64,000 bases of DNA from Chamaecyparis obtusa (GCA_027943335.1 BSBK01009275.1:186001-250000), one strand, 5' to 3'. Shown: positions 23,627 to 35,954, numbered from the stretch's first letter. Translations and numbers: made by a program. The notes: generated from the letters alone by a model not told the origin.

Positions 23627-25572
23627 CTCTTCAATTGTATCTCCTGGATAGTAAGGGCTCTTCTACTCAAGGCATCTTCCACCTTGTTCTGTAATCCCTT
23701 CTTGTATTTGATATTGAATGTGTATGCTTGTAGGTATTTGACCCACTTCATGTGATTGTGACTGAGTTTCTCTTAAGAGTTCAAGAAACTTAAAGTTTGG
23801 TTGTCAAAATAGACTGTGAACTCTTTTGGAAGAAAATAATGCCTCCATTTTCTTAAGGCTTGAAGTAGAGCATACATATCTACATCATAAGAAGAATATT
23901 TCTTCTTGGCTTCACTCAAATTCTCAAAATGGAAAGCCATTTGTCTCCCCTCTTGGCTTAAGATAGCTCCAATAGCCACATTGCTTGCATCACTTTCTAT
24001 TGTGAATAGTTTCTCAAAGCTTCACAAAACAAAAATGGGTTATGTAGTAATGTTTTTCTTCAACAATTCAAAACCTTTTTTAGCTTGTTCATTCCACACA
24101 AACTTATTTTTCATGCCTACTTTTATGGTGTCCAACATGGGAGCACAAATAGCACTGAATTGTCTAATAAAATTCCTATAGTATTGGGAAAGGCCATGAA
24201 AACTTCTTACCTCTATTTCTATCTTTGGACTAGGCCAATTGAGGATGGCTTCCACTTTGCTAGAGTCCATTTTTCAAATTTCCATGAGATAGTACAAACC
24301 TAAGGTACACCAATTCCTACCTCATGAATTCACATTTCTCCAAATTTATCATCAACTTTTCATCATGCAGCCTCTTGATAACAATCTCTAGGTGTTGGAG
24401 ATGTTCATCCTTTGTCTTGCCATAAATTAGTATATCATCAAGATATACCACTACAAGTTTTCCAACGTAGACCTTGAGGACTTCATTCAAGAGCCTCATG
24501 AATGTGGAGGGGGCATTATAAAGTCCAAATGGTAGGACAAGCCATTCATACAAACCCTCATTGGTTTTGAATGTTCTTTTCCACTCATTGCCCTCATGAA
24601 TTCTAATTTGGTGATAACCACTCTTTGAGTCTATCTTGGTAAAGTTCTTGGCTTCTCCTAGGAAATCCTTTAGGTCTACAATCCTAGGGATATGGAACCT
24701 ATACCTAATGGTTATCCTATTTATGGCTCTTGCATCAGTACATAGTCTCCAAGTTCCTCCCTTTTTAGGTGCTAGGATAGTGGGTATGACACATAGGATA
24801 ATGCTCTTTCTTATAAGACCTTTGCTTAAGAGTTATTGGATTTGTCTAGTAATTTCATCATTTTTCTGAGGGGTCATCTTATGAGAAGCCTTATTGGGAA
24901 GGGTATCTCAAGGTATGAAGTCTATCCTATGGCTCACAACTCTTTTAGGGGGTAATTTTGATGGTTTTCCATCACTTACAAAGCCTTCATAGGTCTGCAA
25001 CATATTTTGTATCTCCTTAGGTAGCTTTGGCTTCTTGGCTTCCTTTTCACTACTTACCTCCTTTGGCCTTAACACTAGTGGAACACCAACTCCTTTTCCT
25101 TCTTCAAGGGATTCTAAGAACTCTTTCTCACCCACCATGAGAACATTAGGGTTTTCTAATTTCACCTCTACATCTTCTAATAGTAACCGAATCTTGAAGG
25201 TCACATAATCCTTCTTAAAAGAATATGAGTTCTTCAGTCCATCATCCATGGCCTGGTGGTTAAATTTCCATGGTCTACCTAGGAGAAAGTCTCATGCATC
25301 CATAGGTAACACATCACATAGAACCTTATCCTTATATCTCCCAATTGAAAATTCAACCCAAGCCTTCTCATTAACTAAGACATGTTGTCCTTTATTGAGC
25401 CATGTAACCTTGTAAGGATTAGTGTGGGGTATCCTTTCCATTTTTAACTTGTTGACTGCCTCCTCTCAAAAAATATTGTCAGTAGATGCTAAGTCTATGA
25501 TGACTCTACACAACTTACCCATCATCTTGCACTTGATCCTAAATAGGGACCTCCTTTGACTTGGCTCCTCCT
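23627..25572 (-). pseudogene. E2 protease, reverse transcriptase and RNase H
   Basis: On the minus strand a decayed protease-like region (about 25570-25260) precedes the linker frame 25249-24908, which ends SHRIDFIP. RT follows, with [13 protein letters not shown] near 24760, [15 protein letters not shown] near 24525 and the intact active site [11 protein letters not shown] near 24435. The connection segment NWPSPKIEIEVRSFHGL is near 24240. RNase H starts at [17 protein letters not shown] near 23990, keeps EGRQ...[18 protein letters not shown], and the usual DHQ reads DNQ. The DALSRR box ends the domain near 23660, just before E4. Several in-frame stops and frameshifts mean no enzyme is made. 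Confidence 0.92.
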
Positions 25573-26781
25573 TTATAGTTCCTTAATCAATGTTCTCCTC
25601 ATCATGAGATTCTCACCTTCCTCTAATTCTAAGGGTACCTTAGGGGGTTTCACTCCTCCAATTGTCTCTTCATGAACAAAATTAACTCTCTTCTCTCCTC
25701 CTTGAGAAGTACTACCCTTCTCTGGACACCTATAAGCAGGGTGTCCCATTTGGTTACAATGATAACACTTCATGTTGCCAAAATAGTTGCCTCTACCTTT
25801 TCCACCACTTCTTCCTCTATTGTTAGAGCTCCTTCCTCTACTACCTCTTCTAGAGCCTCCTTCTTGATCAGTATACTTGAATTCTCCTTGAGTTCTTGGC
25901 TCTGAACTTCTTCCACCATATCCACTTCTTTGTCCTCTACCGTCTCTTCCTCTACCTCTACCTCTTGAAGTGCTAGACTCTTGTTTCTTCCTTAACTTCT
26001 CCTCTACCTTGACATAAAGATGGTGTCATTTTTGTATGGTGTCTAGAGTCAAGAGACTCATCTCATCCTGAATATTCCACTTAAGTCCATTAAGGTATCT
26101 TTCTACCTTTACCTTCTCATCCTCTGCAACTCGAGACCTCATGCAAAGTCTTTGGAATTCTTCAATATAGGATTTCACATCCAATTCTTTTATTCTAAGA
26201 ATTTATCTCTTCTTATGGAGCTGGATTTCATAATCCTCAAGTACATAAGCATCTCTAATTTTGGCTACCATTTCCTTCCATGTAGAAATTGTCTTCTTAC
26301 CTTCTTTCTCTATTTCATCTTGGAGGAATTTCTACCAAGTGAGTGTAGGGCCTCTCAATGTACTCTTATCCACTCTTACCTTTTGAGCCTCTATGATGCC
26401 ATCACACTCAAAGTGGTTCTCTAGTCCTTCTATCCAATCTAGGACTATCTTTGGTTCCATCTTCCCATTGAAGATTGGAATACCTTCTAGTGCTTTCCCA
26501 CTCAAGGTTTTCAATGCATTAAAAAATGGTTCTTCATCTAGGACTGGATCTGGTTCAAGGACCTCATCCTCCAAAAGGATTTCCTTTTTCTTTCCATCTA
26601 CTTTATCTTTCACCTCTTTGGCCTTCTCATCTACTTCATCCACCTTTTCCTCTAATTGAGCCAATCTATCTCGGAGTACTCTGTTCTCCTTTTCTTGATC
26701 TTTCACTTTCTTTTCTAACTCAACATTAGTCAGCATCCTTGACTCTCCTACTAATTCAGCTGGTTGGAACATTAACCACAA
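25573..26781 (-). pseudogene. E2 gag with coiled coil and CCHC zinc knuckle
   Basis: The first frame (26781-26332) has a Glu/Lys-rich coiled coil (NVELEKKVKDQEKENRVL) and then the capsid start IPIFNGKMEPKIVLDWIEGL. Broken frames continue capsid-like text (SYIEEFQRLCMRSRV near 26160) and an Arg/Gly-rich basic stretch near 25960-25800. The CCHC knuckle CYHCNQMGHPAYRC is at about 25767-25726. The order is normal for chromovirus gag. Stops interrupt the middle. Confidence 0.88.
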
Positions 26782-26795
26782 GCCTATTCAACTAA

Positions 26796-26808
26796 GCTCT
26801 GATAACAA
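26796..26808 (-). other. E2 primer binding site
   Basis: The minus strand reads TTGTTATCAGAGC two bases after the LTR. It is one base away from the initiator-Met primer site TGGTATCAGAGC over its last 12 bases. Confidence 0.75.
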
Positions 26809-26810
26809 TC

Positions 26811-28446
26811 TGGTGTATGTGCTTCAAGGTGTGCTCACACAAGTGCTTTAAGGACCTTGCTTGTCCTCTCCAAAGGATCCTACTCACTTCTAGGATTTCA
26901 CTAGCCTTAAGAAATCAACCTAAGACCTCCAAAACTCTATTCTAAGAGTCAACTTTCTTGAGCTTAGCCTTGAAGGAAATAAACCATTTAGTTCTGTCTC
27001 AATGCTTTCTCACAACCTAGAACACTCTAAGTGCTTTCCACCATGAACTGACTTTGGGGTTACAAGTGTACCATTCCTCTTCAAAACATTAATTTTTTTT
27101 CCATTTGAATAAATTTTTATAGATCTAAAATCCTTCTTCAATTGGGTTCTAATTTTAGCCTTTTAGAGACCTATTTAGGCCTAGTGTTCCTTGTAGCCCT
27201 TAACAGGGTCTTTTCCCCATTTCATGCAAAAAATTTCGACACAACCTGTAAAAATAATTGGATATTTGGATACCCTTTTTGAAGTTGTTATAGATTCAAG
27301 AGGTTTTAGGGTTCTAAGGCATCCATACAGTGGATTCCTACATTGTAGGGCTTGTAGGGCTAATAGGCCTATTTTTAAGGTCATTTCTTGATTTCTTGTT
27401 CAAAACCAATCAAATGGATTGGTCAGTGCCTAATATCTTCAAAATGTAATGAATTTTTCATGTGCCTCCTATAAAAATGCTTGTTCCATACTTATCATCA
27501 TTCCCCTGCATGTAGCATTCAAATCTACATTGCCATACGTCTAACTGGGTACAGTAGTCTCGCCTACGGTATGATATTAAATCCAATCGCTTGAATCTTT
27601 AAGATATATACATGCATATTCACATTGTACATAGTCTCCCCTAAAACATTTATCCACCCTTAGGAGAGTCCCACAATTATATTTCATGGGGGATCCATTA
27701 AAACTCAAACTACTGTAGCCTAGACCAGTAGACTCCCTAGTTGCTAATCAATTTATTAAAGATACTAAACTAACTCTACAATTCTTGTAGAAAAAATGAA
27801 AAATATTTGAATCTAACCTACCAACACAAATATAATACTACTTCATAGGATTCAATTTATCTAAATGCATTGTCACTCAAGAATGCTCGGGTATGTCTTC
27901 AAACTAGAATTGTAGAGCTTGCTATTTCAAAAGATTACTTACATATATTCTAACACACTCACCTGAAGAATGAGCCTTGATTGGTACCATAAGATACTCT
28001 TTCCACAATTTTAGGCCTTGGAATTGATTTCCCACTCCTAGAATGGAGGGAATCCTATGTGGCCAAGTTGCATGCAACCCTTGCACAAGATTGCCAATGA
28101 TCTCATCTTCACTTTGGCATCTTTTTTTTTATGAGGCAGCCTATATTCTAGGGCCTCTATCTCATGTATTTTGAATAACTAACACCATTAAATCCTAATA
28201 AGGCATCTTTACTACAATTCCAAGATCTAGGACACATTAAGGCCCAATTCCCTAATCAAACCAAAACTAAGCATTAAATCTATCTAACTAGACTAGGTTG
28301 GATTAGACACTAACTATCAATCCACCTAAACACATACTTTGCAAGACCTTCTAAGGTCCAAAATAAACACACTCTAACTTGGAAAAGGTTAGATATAATT
28401 CAAAATAGTTAAAGACTAGGAGGTTAGCCTAGGTGCACCTGCACTA
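26811..28446 (-). repeat. E2 5' LTR (right copy)
   Basis: It is 1636 bp, the same length as its partner. Its right terminus reads CACTA where the left copy has CACCA, a single C-to-T change at the otherwise perfect inverted terminus. Confidence 0.9.
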
Positions 28447-28451
28447 GGGGT

Positions 28452-28590
28452 CTTGATTACTCCATCCATCTACGCATCTTGTTTTTTATCTCTCTTTTAG
28501 GGGGAGGGTTTTTCCCATGTAGTTTTCCCTCTTTCTCCGCTTTTTGGGAGATTGCATTATCTTTTTCTCTTGCATTTTGTACATGGGTAC
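28452..28590 (+). other. E1 internal region, middle piece
   Basis: These 139 bp lie between the right target copy of E2 and the left edge of E3. They are T-rich with a TTTTAGGGGGAGGG stretch near 28495. No coding potential is apparent. The last five bases, GGTAC (28586-28590), are the E3 target duplicate. Confidence 0.6.
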
Positions 28591-28979
28591 TATTACCCAA
28601 ATTTTCCTGTCTTATACAAATTTGGCTAAATCTATCCCAAGGTCCCTATTTTAACCCTGCCATGCACCTCAAAAAATTTCATGGTTTTCTACCCTGTTCT
28701 CTAGCCTCTACAAATTTTCTAATCCCCTATTCTATAGTTAAAAAATTCATAAAAGTGACCGTTGTGCCCAATAAATCCTGAAAACCCTAGGTCACGTTCT
28801 AATTTTGTGTTACCTTTTCAAGCCACTTAAATCTTTAAGATGCATGTGCCCTTTAAAAGTGACCACCTTCATGTGTTAAGTCTCTAGGTTGTCTGGCGGG
28901 GTCCCTTTTAATATTTCCTACAAATGCCTAAGTCTCTTGACAATACTTTCCAAGGTGGCTCCCCTTCTAACTTGTGGTT

Positions 28980-29025
28980 GTCGCATGTTCGCATGGAATC
29001 TTCTGAGCCCTTGCAATCATGCCAT
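28980..29025. repeat. Type A hairpin, E3 5' LTR, copy 1
   Basis: The left arm starts GTCGCATGTTCGCATGG and the right side ends CAATCATGCCAT. It is 46 nt long and partly decayed. The matching copy in the 3' LTR is 38912-38957, which keeps CGATCATGCGAT. Confidence 0.7.
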
Positions 29026-29299
29026 AGGATGACACCTGTGTCAGCGGGCCCATCTTTGTCTGCAAAGGTTAAAGCTCAACAAAATCTTATGGTTGTCACT
29101 GTGCTGCCAAGGAAAGATGTTGCCTATTTAAGCATGCAGTGTAACAATGGCCATTGATATTCTTCTGATACAGCACTTCCTGATAGTGGATCCTCTTTTT
29201 TGATGTGCTCACTCCTCATTGGCTGGGTTTTCAATAGGTGGAAGTTTGTTAGTGGGGTTGGCTTCCTGAAAGGATTAAATTTCAAGCAGGATCGACAAT

Positions 29300-29355
29300 C
29301 GTCATTATACTGCCAAGGTAAGATGCACGCTATTTAATTTGGTGGTATAACGACA
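29300..29355. repeat. Type B hairpin, E3 5' LTR
   Basis: The arm CGTCATTATACTGCCA (29300-29315) faces TGGTGGTATAACGACA (29340-29355), pairing 12 of 16. The loop holds AAGATGC and CTATTTAA. Related structures lie near 29091-29152 and 29727-29783. Confidence 0.65.
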
Positions 29356-29512
29356 ACCATCCGATGAAGATAAAGAAGGCCATGGGTCTGTGTTGTCAGA
29401 TGGGCTGATGTGCAAAGCTTTTGATTGGTCCCAAGCTAGTGATGTGGAAATCTATCAATGGGACTATGTCAAAGGGTCTGCAAATGTGTCAGAAAGGCTA
29501 ACATCTATGGTG

Positions 29513-29558
29513 GTCGTATGATCTCATAGAATCTTCTGACCCTATGAGATCATGTGCC
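29513..29558. repeat. Type A hairpin, E3 5' LTR, copy 2
   Basis: GTCGTATGATCTCATAG faces CTATGAGATCATGTGCC, a 46-nt imperfect inverted repeat. The 3' LTR copy is 39447-39492. Confidence 0.7.
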
Positions 29559-31164
29559 CACCGTTATATTGGAATCTCAGTTGCAGTGGGTCTAATGTCA
29601 GAAAGAATGTGATGTGGATCCGTTTGGCAGCGTTTGATTGGTTGGTGAGTGTCCAATGTGGAGTTTGTCAGTAGGCTCGTGGGGTTAGTCTTCTTCAAAG
29701 CATTTAACACCTAGTTTGATCTTGCAGTCATTGTTATACTGTTTGGTCAAGATGCTCATCCTTTAGCACCATAGTATAATGACAACCATCTGATGCACTC
29801 TCAAGGCCATGCATCCAAGGTCTGCCCTATCATGCTGATTTTCTCACTTCCGATTGGCTGCTGACTTCCATGGTGGCATTTGACTTGTCAGAAGGGTTTT
29901 AGACTATTTTAAAAGGTGCATCATGGCTGTTAATCTACTAGAAAGGGTTTCTTATCAATGGACACATTTTAAAATGACCAGCTAGCCATTATATTTCAAA
30001 TTCAAATATCTCTACAGAGGGTTTTTTGCCAGCGATTGATCCAGCAAGCTACGAAGTGGTGAGGTAGCTAGGAAATTTATGTCTACAGGACGTTTGTAGT
30101 TGGAAAAGATGATGAAGAAGCCTAGGCGACCATCTTCAGTCATTTCTTGTCCCTAAGAAGTACCATTCTGAGCATTCATGGTGAGACTTTGTGCAGATAG
30201 GTTGATGGATCCAGGTTGCTTGTCTGCAAGTTGATTATAGTACAGGGATGGGCACACAAGTAAAGTATCTGATCCATTGAGATATTTACAGAGTTACATT
30301 TATGATCAGATTTGACAAATTTAGGGTTTGTTATTCTGTTGTAAATCTATAACGCTAGTTAGGTTTTGCTCCCACTTGTTTAGAGGAGATGTATATATTG
30401 TTGTTTTGGAGCTTTTGAGCTCAGATGTTGGAATTGTAAAAAGAAAGAATCCTTTTTCAGAAGGCTATCTATGGTATTTCTTCTACCCTCTACTCTTCTA
30501 CTCTTGGAATCTCCCATTAATAAATTCAAACATTGTAGAGGTATTTTGTGACAATTCTTCATGTCCCTATGGTTCCTTGTCTGAATTCATCTCTTAATGA
30601 ATTGAAGTCTATGTATGTTTTCAATGACAACTTAGGGTTCCTGATCCCTCTTACCTTTTGTAATTGTGTGTTTTATTGTGTTTGATCTGATTTAGATGTT
30701 TTTGTGGGTATACTTCAGCCCCCCTAATAGTCTTGTCTAAATTCGACACCGAGTTGTAGAAGTGAATGTCTACTTGTAGGTCATAAGTTGTGTCTTATGT
30801 TCAGGCCCTCCTATGAAACACTTATGCAAGCCTATTTAGTAAGTTGTGACCTACTAGACCTAAGCCTTTCATTGATTCTATCTCTCTATGTTGCAATTCA
30901 TACCCTAATTTTAGTGTATCACCTAGTAGGTAGTTTGCTTTTAGTCATTTCCCTTTCCAAGCATTCCTTCTATCCCTTTCCCTCAAAAGTTTACTTTCAT
31001 GTCTAGAAGGAAATTAAGGTGATTATCCAAGAGGAACCAGCCTAGAACCTGGAGGTTTCATCTTAGTTAGCATAAGTCCCACAACCCAAAGATGATTCCC
31101 ATGTTATACTAGGTTATCAAGACTATGAGAGCTTGAAATAAGGGTGCAAACTTAGTGTATAACA

Positions 31165-31379
31165 ATTCTAGCAGGCTGGGTGGGACCACAAAAGAAGTTC
31201 ATTGTAGAAGATATGCTATCTTTGATATATGGATAGCATGCTATAGACCTAGGAGAGGTCATTTTGCTGCATATCTGGCAACTCCAGAAAGTCTACTAGT
31301 TTCAAAGATCAAGTGCTGATATGTTTCAAATCTTTCATATTCAAATTCTAGCTAATTGCATGAGTAGACATGTCAAGTT
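31165..31379 (+). other. E3 primer site region and 5' leader
   Basis: After the LTR comes ATTCTAGCAGGCTGGGTGGG, then ACCAC, a decayed form of the E6 site GGGATGCCCGGTGGGACTA. Downstream text (GAGAGGTCATT, CATATCTGGCAACTCCA) matches the E6 leader at 58120-58155, confirming kinship. The last five bases, AAGTT (31375-31379), are the E5 target duplicate. Confidence 0.65.
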
Positions 31380-31775
31380 TGTTACCTTGTGGTGACTAAT
31401 CAGGAAAGTACTATCCAGGAAAGTATTGTACACTTTTCCTCCTGACTTCGCCAGTTATTTGGGCCGACTACTTATAACTCATTCTAACCCTAAAGTGGGA
31501 AAAATATTGTATAATATGGCTTAGGGTTAGGGATTTTCATTATGTATGATTTTAGTACTTGCGGTAGAATTGGGCTGTAAGGGATTACGGATTGTAATCA
31601 GGTTGTAATCACTGGATAATAATAATATTGGACTCATTGTTGGTGGACATAGCCCAGGGATTGGGTGAACCACGTTAAATCTGTGTGTCTTGTGTTCTAT
31701 TCTGTGTGGTTTATTATTTTCTGATATTAGTTATATTTGCACATAATTATTATTTATGCCTTGTTAATCCTAACA
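31380..31775 (+). repeat. E5 5' LTR
   Basis: It runs from TGTTACCTTGTGGTGAC to CCTTGTTAATCCTAACA. A TATAATATGG box near 31511 is a candidate promoter. Confidence 0.95.
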
Positions 31776-31777
31776 AG

Positions 31778-31789
31778 TGGTATCAGAGT
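31778..31789 (+). other. E5 primer binding site
   Basis: TGGTATCAGAGT follows the LTR by two bases. It matches the initiator-Met tRNA primer site at eleven of twelve bases. Confidence 0.9.
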
Positions 31790-31873
31790 GAGGTTATTTC
31801 ATTCATTCTTTCATCTATTCTCTGAAGCAGGTCTCACGAGTTAGTGGGAGAGTCTCTCGGTTAAGTGGGAGAA

Positions 31874-33337
31874 ATGGCAGACGAGGGTAGGCTGAAGGTT
31901 GATAAGTTTAATGGGTAGAACTTCCAGTTATGGAAGATGCAAATGGAGGATTATCTCTATCAGAAGGATCTATGGTGGCCATTAGAGGGAGTAGCCAAGA
32001 AAGAGAAATCAATGTCTCAGGAGGATTGGGATATTTTGGATAGGAAGGCACTAGGGAGTATTCGTCTATGCCTGGCACAATCGGTGGCATTCAATATTAC
32101 TGAAGTAAAGACAGCTAAAGATCTGATGGAAACCCTAGCGAAGTTGTATGAAAAGCCTTCAGCTTCAAACAAGGTATTTCTTATGAAGCGTTTATTTAAT
32201 ATGAAAATGGTAGAAGGTGGATCAGTTACTGATCATTTGAATGAGTTTAATATAGTTACAAGTCAATTAACCTCAGTTAAAATTACTTTTGATGAAGAGG
32301 TTAGGGCTCTCTTGATTTTGTGTTCTTTGCCAAAAAGCTGGAATGGCTTGGTAATGGCTGTTACTAATTCTATTTCTGGTTCTAATACCCTAAAGTATGA
32401 TGATGTTATTGGTGTTATATTAAGTGAGGAAATTCATAGGAAAAGCTCAGGGGCATCCACATCAGGTAGTGTATTGAACACAGAAAGCAGAGGTAGAACA
32501 AGAGATAGAGGAAACAACTCTGGAAATCATGGGAAATCAAGAGGAAAATCAAAGGGAAAGAGGTCCGAATCTAAAGGGCCAAATGATTGCTGGTACTGTG
32601 GAAAACCAGGTCATAAGAAGAAAGATTGTTGCTCTCGGAAGAAAGATCAAGGAGACAAAAATGATGGAAACAAGGAGGAAAATGTGGTAAGTAACAAATC
32701 CGAGGAGGATGCTTTGCTCTTGTCCTTAGAAAGTATTGATGATTCATGGGTTTTAGATTCTGGGGCTTCATTTCATGCTACACCCCATAGAAGTTATTTT
32801 GTTGATTATGTCCAAGGGGATTTTGGGCTAGTTTAGTTGGGAGATAATGAACCCTGTCAGATTGTTGGAAAGGGAAAAATTAAGATTAAGTTGCAGAATG
32901 GGAATCATTGGCTACTACAAGAGGTAAGACATGTTCGAAGGTTGAGTAGGAATTTAATTTCAGCAGGGCAACTGGGTGATGAGGGTTGCACGGTTACTTT
33001 TAATGATAAAAATTGGAAGGTTTCAAAAGGTTCCTTAGTAGTAGAAAAAGGTGTGAAAGTAGGCACCTTATATCTTTGTACAGGTCATACTGTTCCTTCT
33101 ACTTTAATTGTTTCAGAAGATAATGAATGTTCAGGAATAGTGGCTGTAGTTGAGCAGGAAGAACATCAAACTGTTGCTGTAGATTCTAACACAGCACTGT
33201 GGCACAATAGACTCGGGCACATGAGTGAAAAAGGTATGAAATTACTTCATTCAAAGAAAGTTTTACCTGGTTTGAAATGTGTCAATATGGATTTCTGTGA
33301 AAGTTGTGTTTATGGAAAACAAAAGAGAGTTTTGTGA
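31874..33337 (+). pseudogene. E5 gag, protease and pre-integrase part
   Basis: The probable start ATG at 31874 gives MADEGRLKVDKFNG, then a TAG stop at 31916, then NFQLWKMQMEDYL in frame. The gag body runs to a CCHC knuckle, CWYCGKPGHKKKDC, near 32588-32629. The protease motif VLDSGASFHAT is near 32749. A TAG at 32834 precedes the LGDNEPC block. The pre-integrase HNRLGHMSEKGM is near 33205, followed by the CESCVYGKQKR zinc segment. A frameshift near 33330 moves the frame into integrase. All domains are present and well preserved, so decay is light. Confidence 0.93.
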
Positions 33338-34161
33338 AGAGTGGGAAGGAAAAGAAAAATGAGAGATTAGAGCTTGTGCATACAGATGTATGGGGACCAG
33401 CTCAGGTATCTTCCCTTGGTGGCTCTTTGTATTATGTTACATTTATAGATGATGCAATAAGAAAAGTATGGATTTATTTCCTTAGACAGAAATCTGATGT
33501 ATTTCAAACTTTTAAGAAATGGAAATGCTTGGTTGAGAATGAGACTAGTAGAAATTTAAAATGTCTCAGATCTGATAATGGTGGTGAGTATTGCAGCACA
33601 GAATTTGAAAAATATTGTTCCTCTAATGGTATTCATAGGCAGAAAACTGTACCAAGGACTCCACAAGAAAATGGAGTGGCTGAACGCATGAATAGGACAA
33701 TAATGGAGCATGCAAGGAGTATGAGGTTGCATACTAGGCTGCCCAAAAATATGTGGGTAGAGGCAGTGAACACTACTGTTTATTTAATCAATAGAGGCCC
33801 CTCTACTCCTTTGGACTGTGGTATTCTAGAGGAAGCATGGAGTGGTAAGAAGGTGAATTATTCTTTTCTCAAAACCTTTGGTTGTGAAGCTTTTGCACTT
33901 ATAGATTCTAAAAATAGAACCAAGCTGGAAGCTAAGTCAAAGAAATGTGTATTTGTTGGGTATGGCATTGATGAATTTGGTTATAGGCTTTGGGACTTTG
34001 AAAATCATAAAATTGTAAGAAGCAGGGATGTCATATTCAATGAGAAAGTATTGTACAAAGATCTATTGTTGCAGCATGAGAAGAAAGAAAATGACTATGT
34101 AGTATTGGATGATACTCCACAAGTTCATGTTCCAATAGTTCCTTATGCTCCACAACAATAG
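33304..34161 (+). pseudogene. E5 integrase
   Basis: The frame shows the three catalytic residues in place: LVHTDVWGP (Asp), RSDNGGEY (Asp) and PQENGVAERMNRT (Glu). Copia-type C-terminal text follows (KKCVFVGYGIDEFGYRLWD). Two adjacent stops, TAG TAA at 34159-34164, separate it from the RT frame, which continues in the same phase. Confidence 0.93.
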
Positions 34162-34185
34162 TAACAACAAATACCACACACCCCA

Positions 34186-35826
34186 GTGAGTGTTAGACGG
34201 TCAACAAGGCTAAGTAGACCTCCAGAAAGATTTTCTCCATCTTTGTATTCTATTTTGTTAACAGATGCTGGTGAACCTGAATGTTATAATGAAGCTGTGC
34301 AGGTGGATACAAAGCTTCAGTGGGAGTCTGCAATGACAAATGAAATGGATTCTTTGCTGAAAAATTAGACATGGGATTTATGTAAGTTACCTACAGGTAA
34401 AAGGGCTTTACAGAATAAATGGGTTTACAGGATAAAAGAAGAGGATGGAGGTATGAAAAGATTTAAAGCCAGATTAGTCGTAAAAGGATTTGCACAGAAA
34501 CATGGTATTGATTTTGATGAGATATTTTCTCCAGTTGTTAAAATGACTTCTATTCGTACTGTTTTAAGTATTGTGGCTACTGAAGATTTGCATTTAGAGC
34601 AGCTTGATGTTAAAACAGCCTTTCTTCATGGTGATTTGGATGAAGAAATATATATGGTTTAGCCATAAGGATTTGAGGTAAAGGGTAAGGAGAATTTGGT
34701 GTGCAGATTGCAGAAAAGTTTATATGGCTTGAAGCAAGCACCTCGGCAATGGTATATTAAATTTGACACTTTTATGAATGGGCATGGATATAGTCGGTGT
34801 CATTCTGACCATTGTGTTTATTTTAAGAGGTTGGATGATGATAGCTACATTATTTTATGTTTATATGTTGATGATATGCTTGTAGCTGGGTCTAACATGA
34901 ATCACATTAAGGGGTTGAAACAACAGTTAGCAAAATCTTTTGCTATGAGGGATTTGGGGGCAGCAAAACAAATCCTTGGTATGAAAAATTGTAGAGATAG
35001 GAAAAATAGGAAATTGTCTCTATCTCAGGCTGATTATATTGAGAAGGTGTTGCAACATTTCTCTATGGAAAATGCCAAAGCTGTCAGCACACCTTTGCCT
35101 GGTCATTTGAAATTGACTAAGGATATGTGTCCCAAGACACTAGAAGAAGAGACTAAAATGTCTAAGGTACCTTATGCTTCAACTGTAGGGAGCTTAATGT
35201 ATGCTATGGTATGTACTAGGCCAGATATTACACACGCAGTGGGAGTCATTAGCCATTATATGAGTAACCCTGGTATTGAGCATTGGAATGCAGTCAAATG
35301 GATTCTCAGATATTTGAGAGGCACATCCAGTAAGTGTTTACACTTTGGGGGTTCTACTACTACTGTACAAGGCTATGTTGACTCAGATTTGGTAGGAGAT
35401 ATAGATAGCAGGTGGAGTACTACAGGTTATATATTTACTGTTGGTGGGACAGCAGTGAGTTGGATTTTTCGACTACAAAAGGTGGTTGCTTTATCCACTA
35501 CAGAGGTAGAGTATGTTGCTGCTACAGAGGCAGCCAAGGAGATGATATGGCTTCAATTCTTCATGGAAGAATTGGGACATCCACAAAAGGATAATTTTCT
35601 ACATACAGATAGCCAAAGTGCCATTCATCTTGCAAAAAATTCTGCTTTGCACTCAAAGACAAAACACATACAGTTGCGGTACCATTTCATTCGATCAGTT
35701 TTGGATGATGGACAGTTAAGGCTGGAAAAGATTCATACTGATGATAATCCAGCAGATATGTTTACAAAGGTAGTAACAAGGGAGAAGTTGAACTCATGTT
35801 TAGCTTCAGTTGGTCTTCTAGATTGA
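34186..35826 (+). pseudogene. E5 reverse transcriptase and RNase H
   Basis: After the RRSTRLSRPPERF linker, RT begins near 34380 with NKWVYRIKEEDGG. It contains LDVKTAFLHGDLDEEIYM and the intact YVDDMLVAGSN near 34863. Stops occur at 34366 (TAG), 34660 (TAG) and 34666 (TAA). The RNase H region is open, with STTEVEYVAATEAAKEM near 35498, LHTDSQSAIHLAKN near 35601 and LHSKTKHIQLRYHF near 35648. It ends with the usual ADMFTK at about 35754. The last 376 codons are uninterrupted. Confidence 0.95.
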
Positions 35827-35954
35827 ACAAAATAAAGGAACAGCTGAGTCCAAGGTGGTTCAATCCAATGGGAGCCTCATGTGGGTAGCGGTATTGCTAC
35901 AGGATCAGTCTCCAAGTGGGAGGTTTTTTAGTATAGTGTGGATACTGATCAGTC

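Larger units (their letters stand above)
9362..28446 (-). mobile_element. E2: Ty3/gypsy chromovirus, minus strand, split by E4
   Basis: Paired LTRs of exactly 1636 bp sit at 9362-10997 and 26811-28446. Read on the minus strand, the order is LTR, primer site, gag with zinc knuckle, protease, RT, RNase H, (E4 insertion), integrase with chromodomain, polypurine tract, LTR. Target copies AGGGT (9357-9361) and GGGGT (28447-28451) match at four of five bases. LTR ends are TGGTG...CACCA, a perfect 5-bp inverted repeat in the left copy. Without E4 the element is about 7.9 kb. Many stops in every domain make it inactive. Confidence 0.93.
28591..31164 (+). repeat. E3 5' LTR
   Basis: It ends TTAGTGTATAACA. 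It contains two 46-nt type A hairpins (28980-29025, 29513-29558) and three type B hairpins (near 29091, 29300, 29727). A TGTATATATTG promoter-like box lies near 30388, followed by an AATTGTAAAAAGAAAGAA stretch also conserved in E6. No genuine gene is seen. Confidence 0.9.

Noticed and set aside
28979..29783. CRISPR-like array of repeats
   Set aside because: The units are inverted repeats with irregular spacing inside LTRs of a plant retrotransposon, not direct repeats with uniform spacers.
30328..31006. Plus-strand frames in E3 LTRs (also at 40313-40943)
   Set aside because: The frames recur in both LTR copies because the LTRs are duplicates; no start context, domain or conserved ending.
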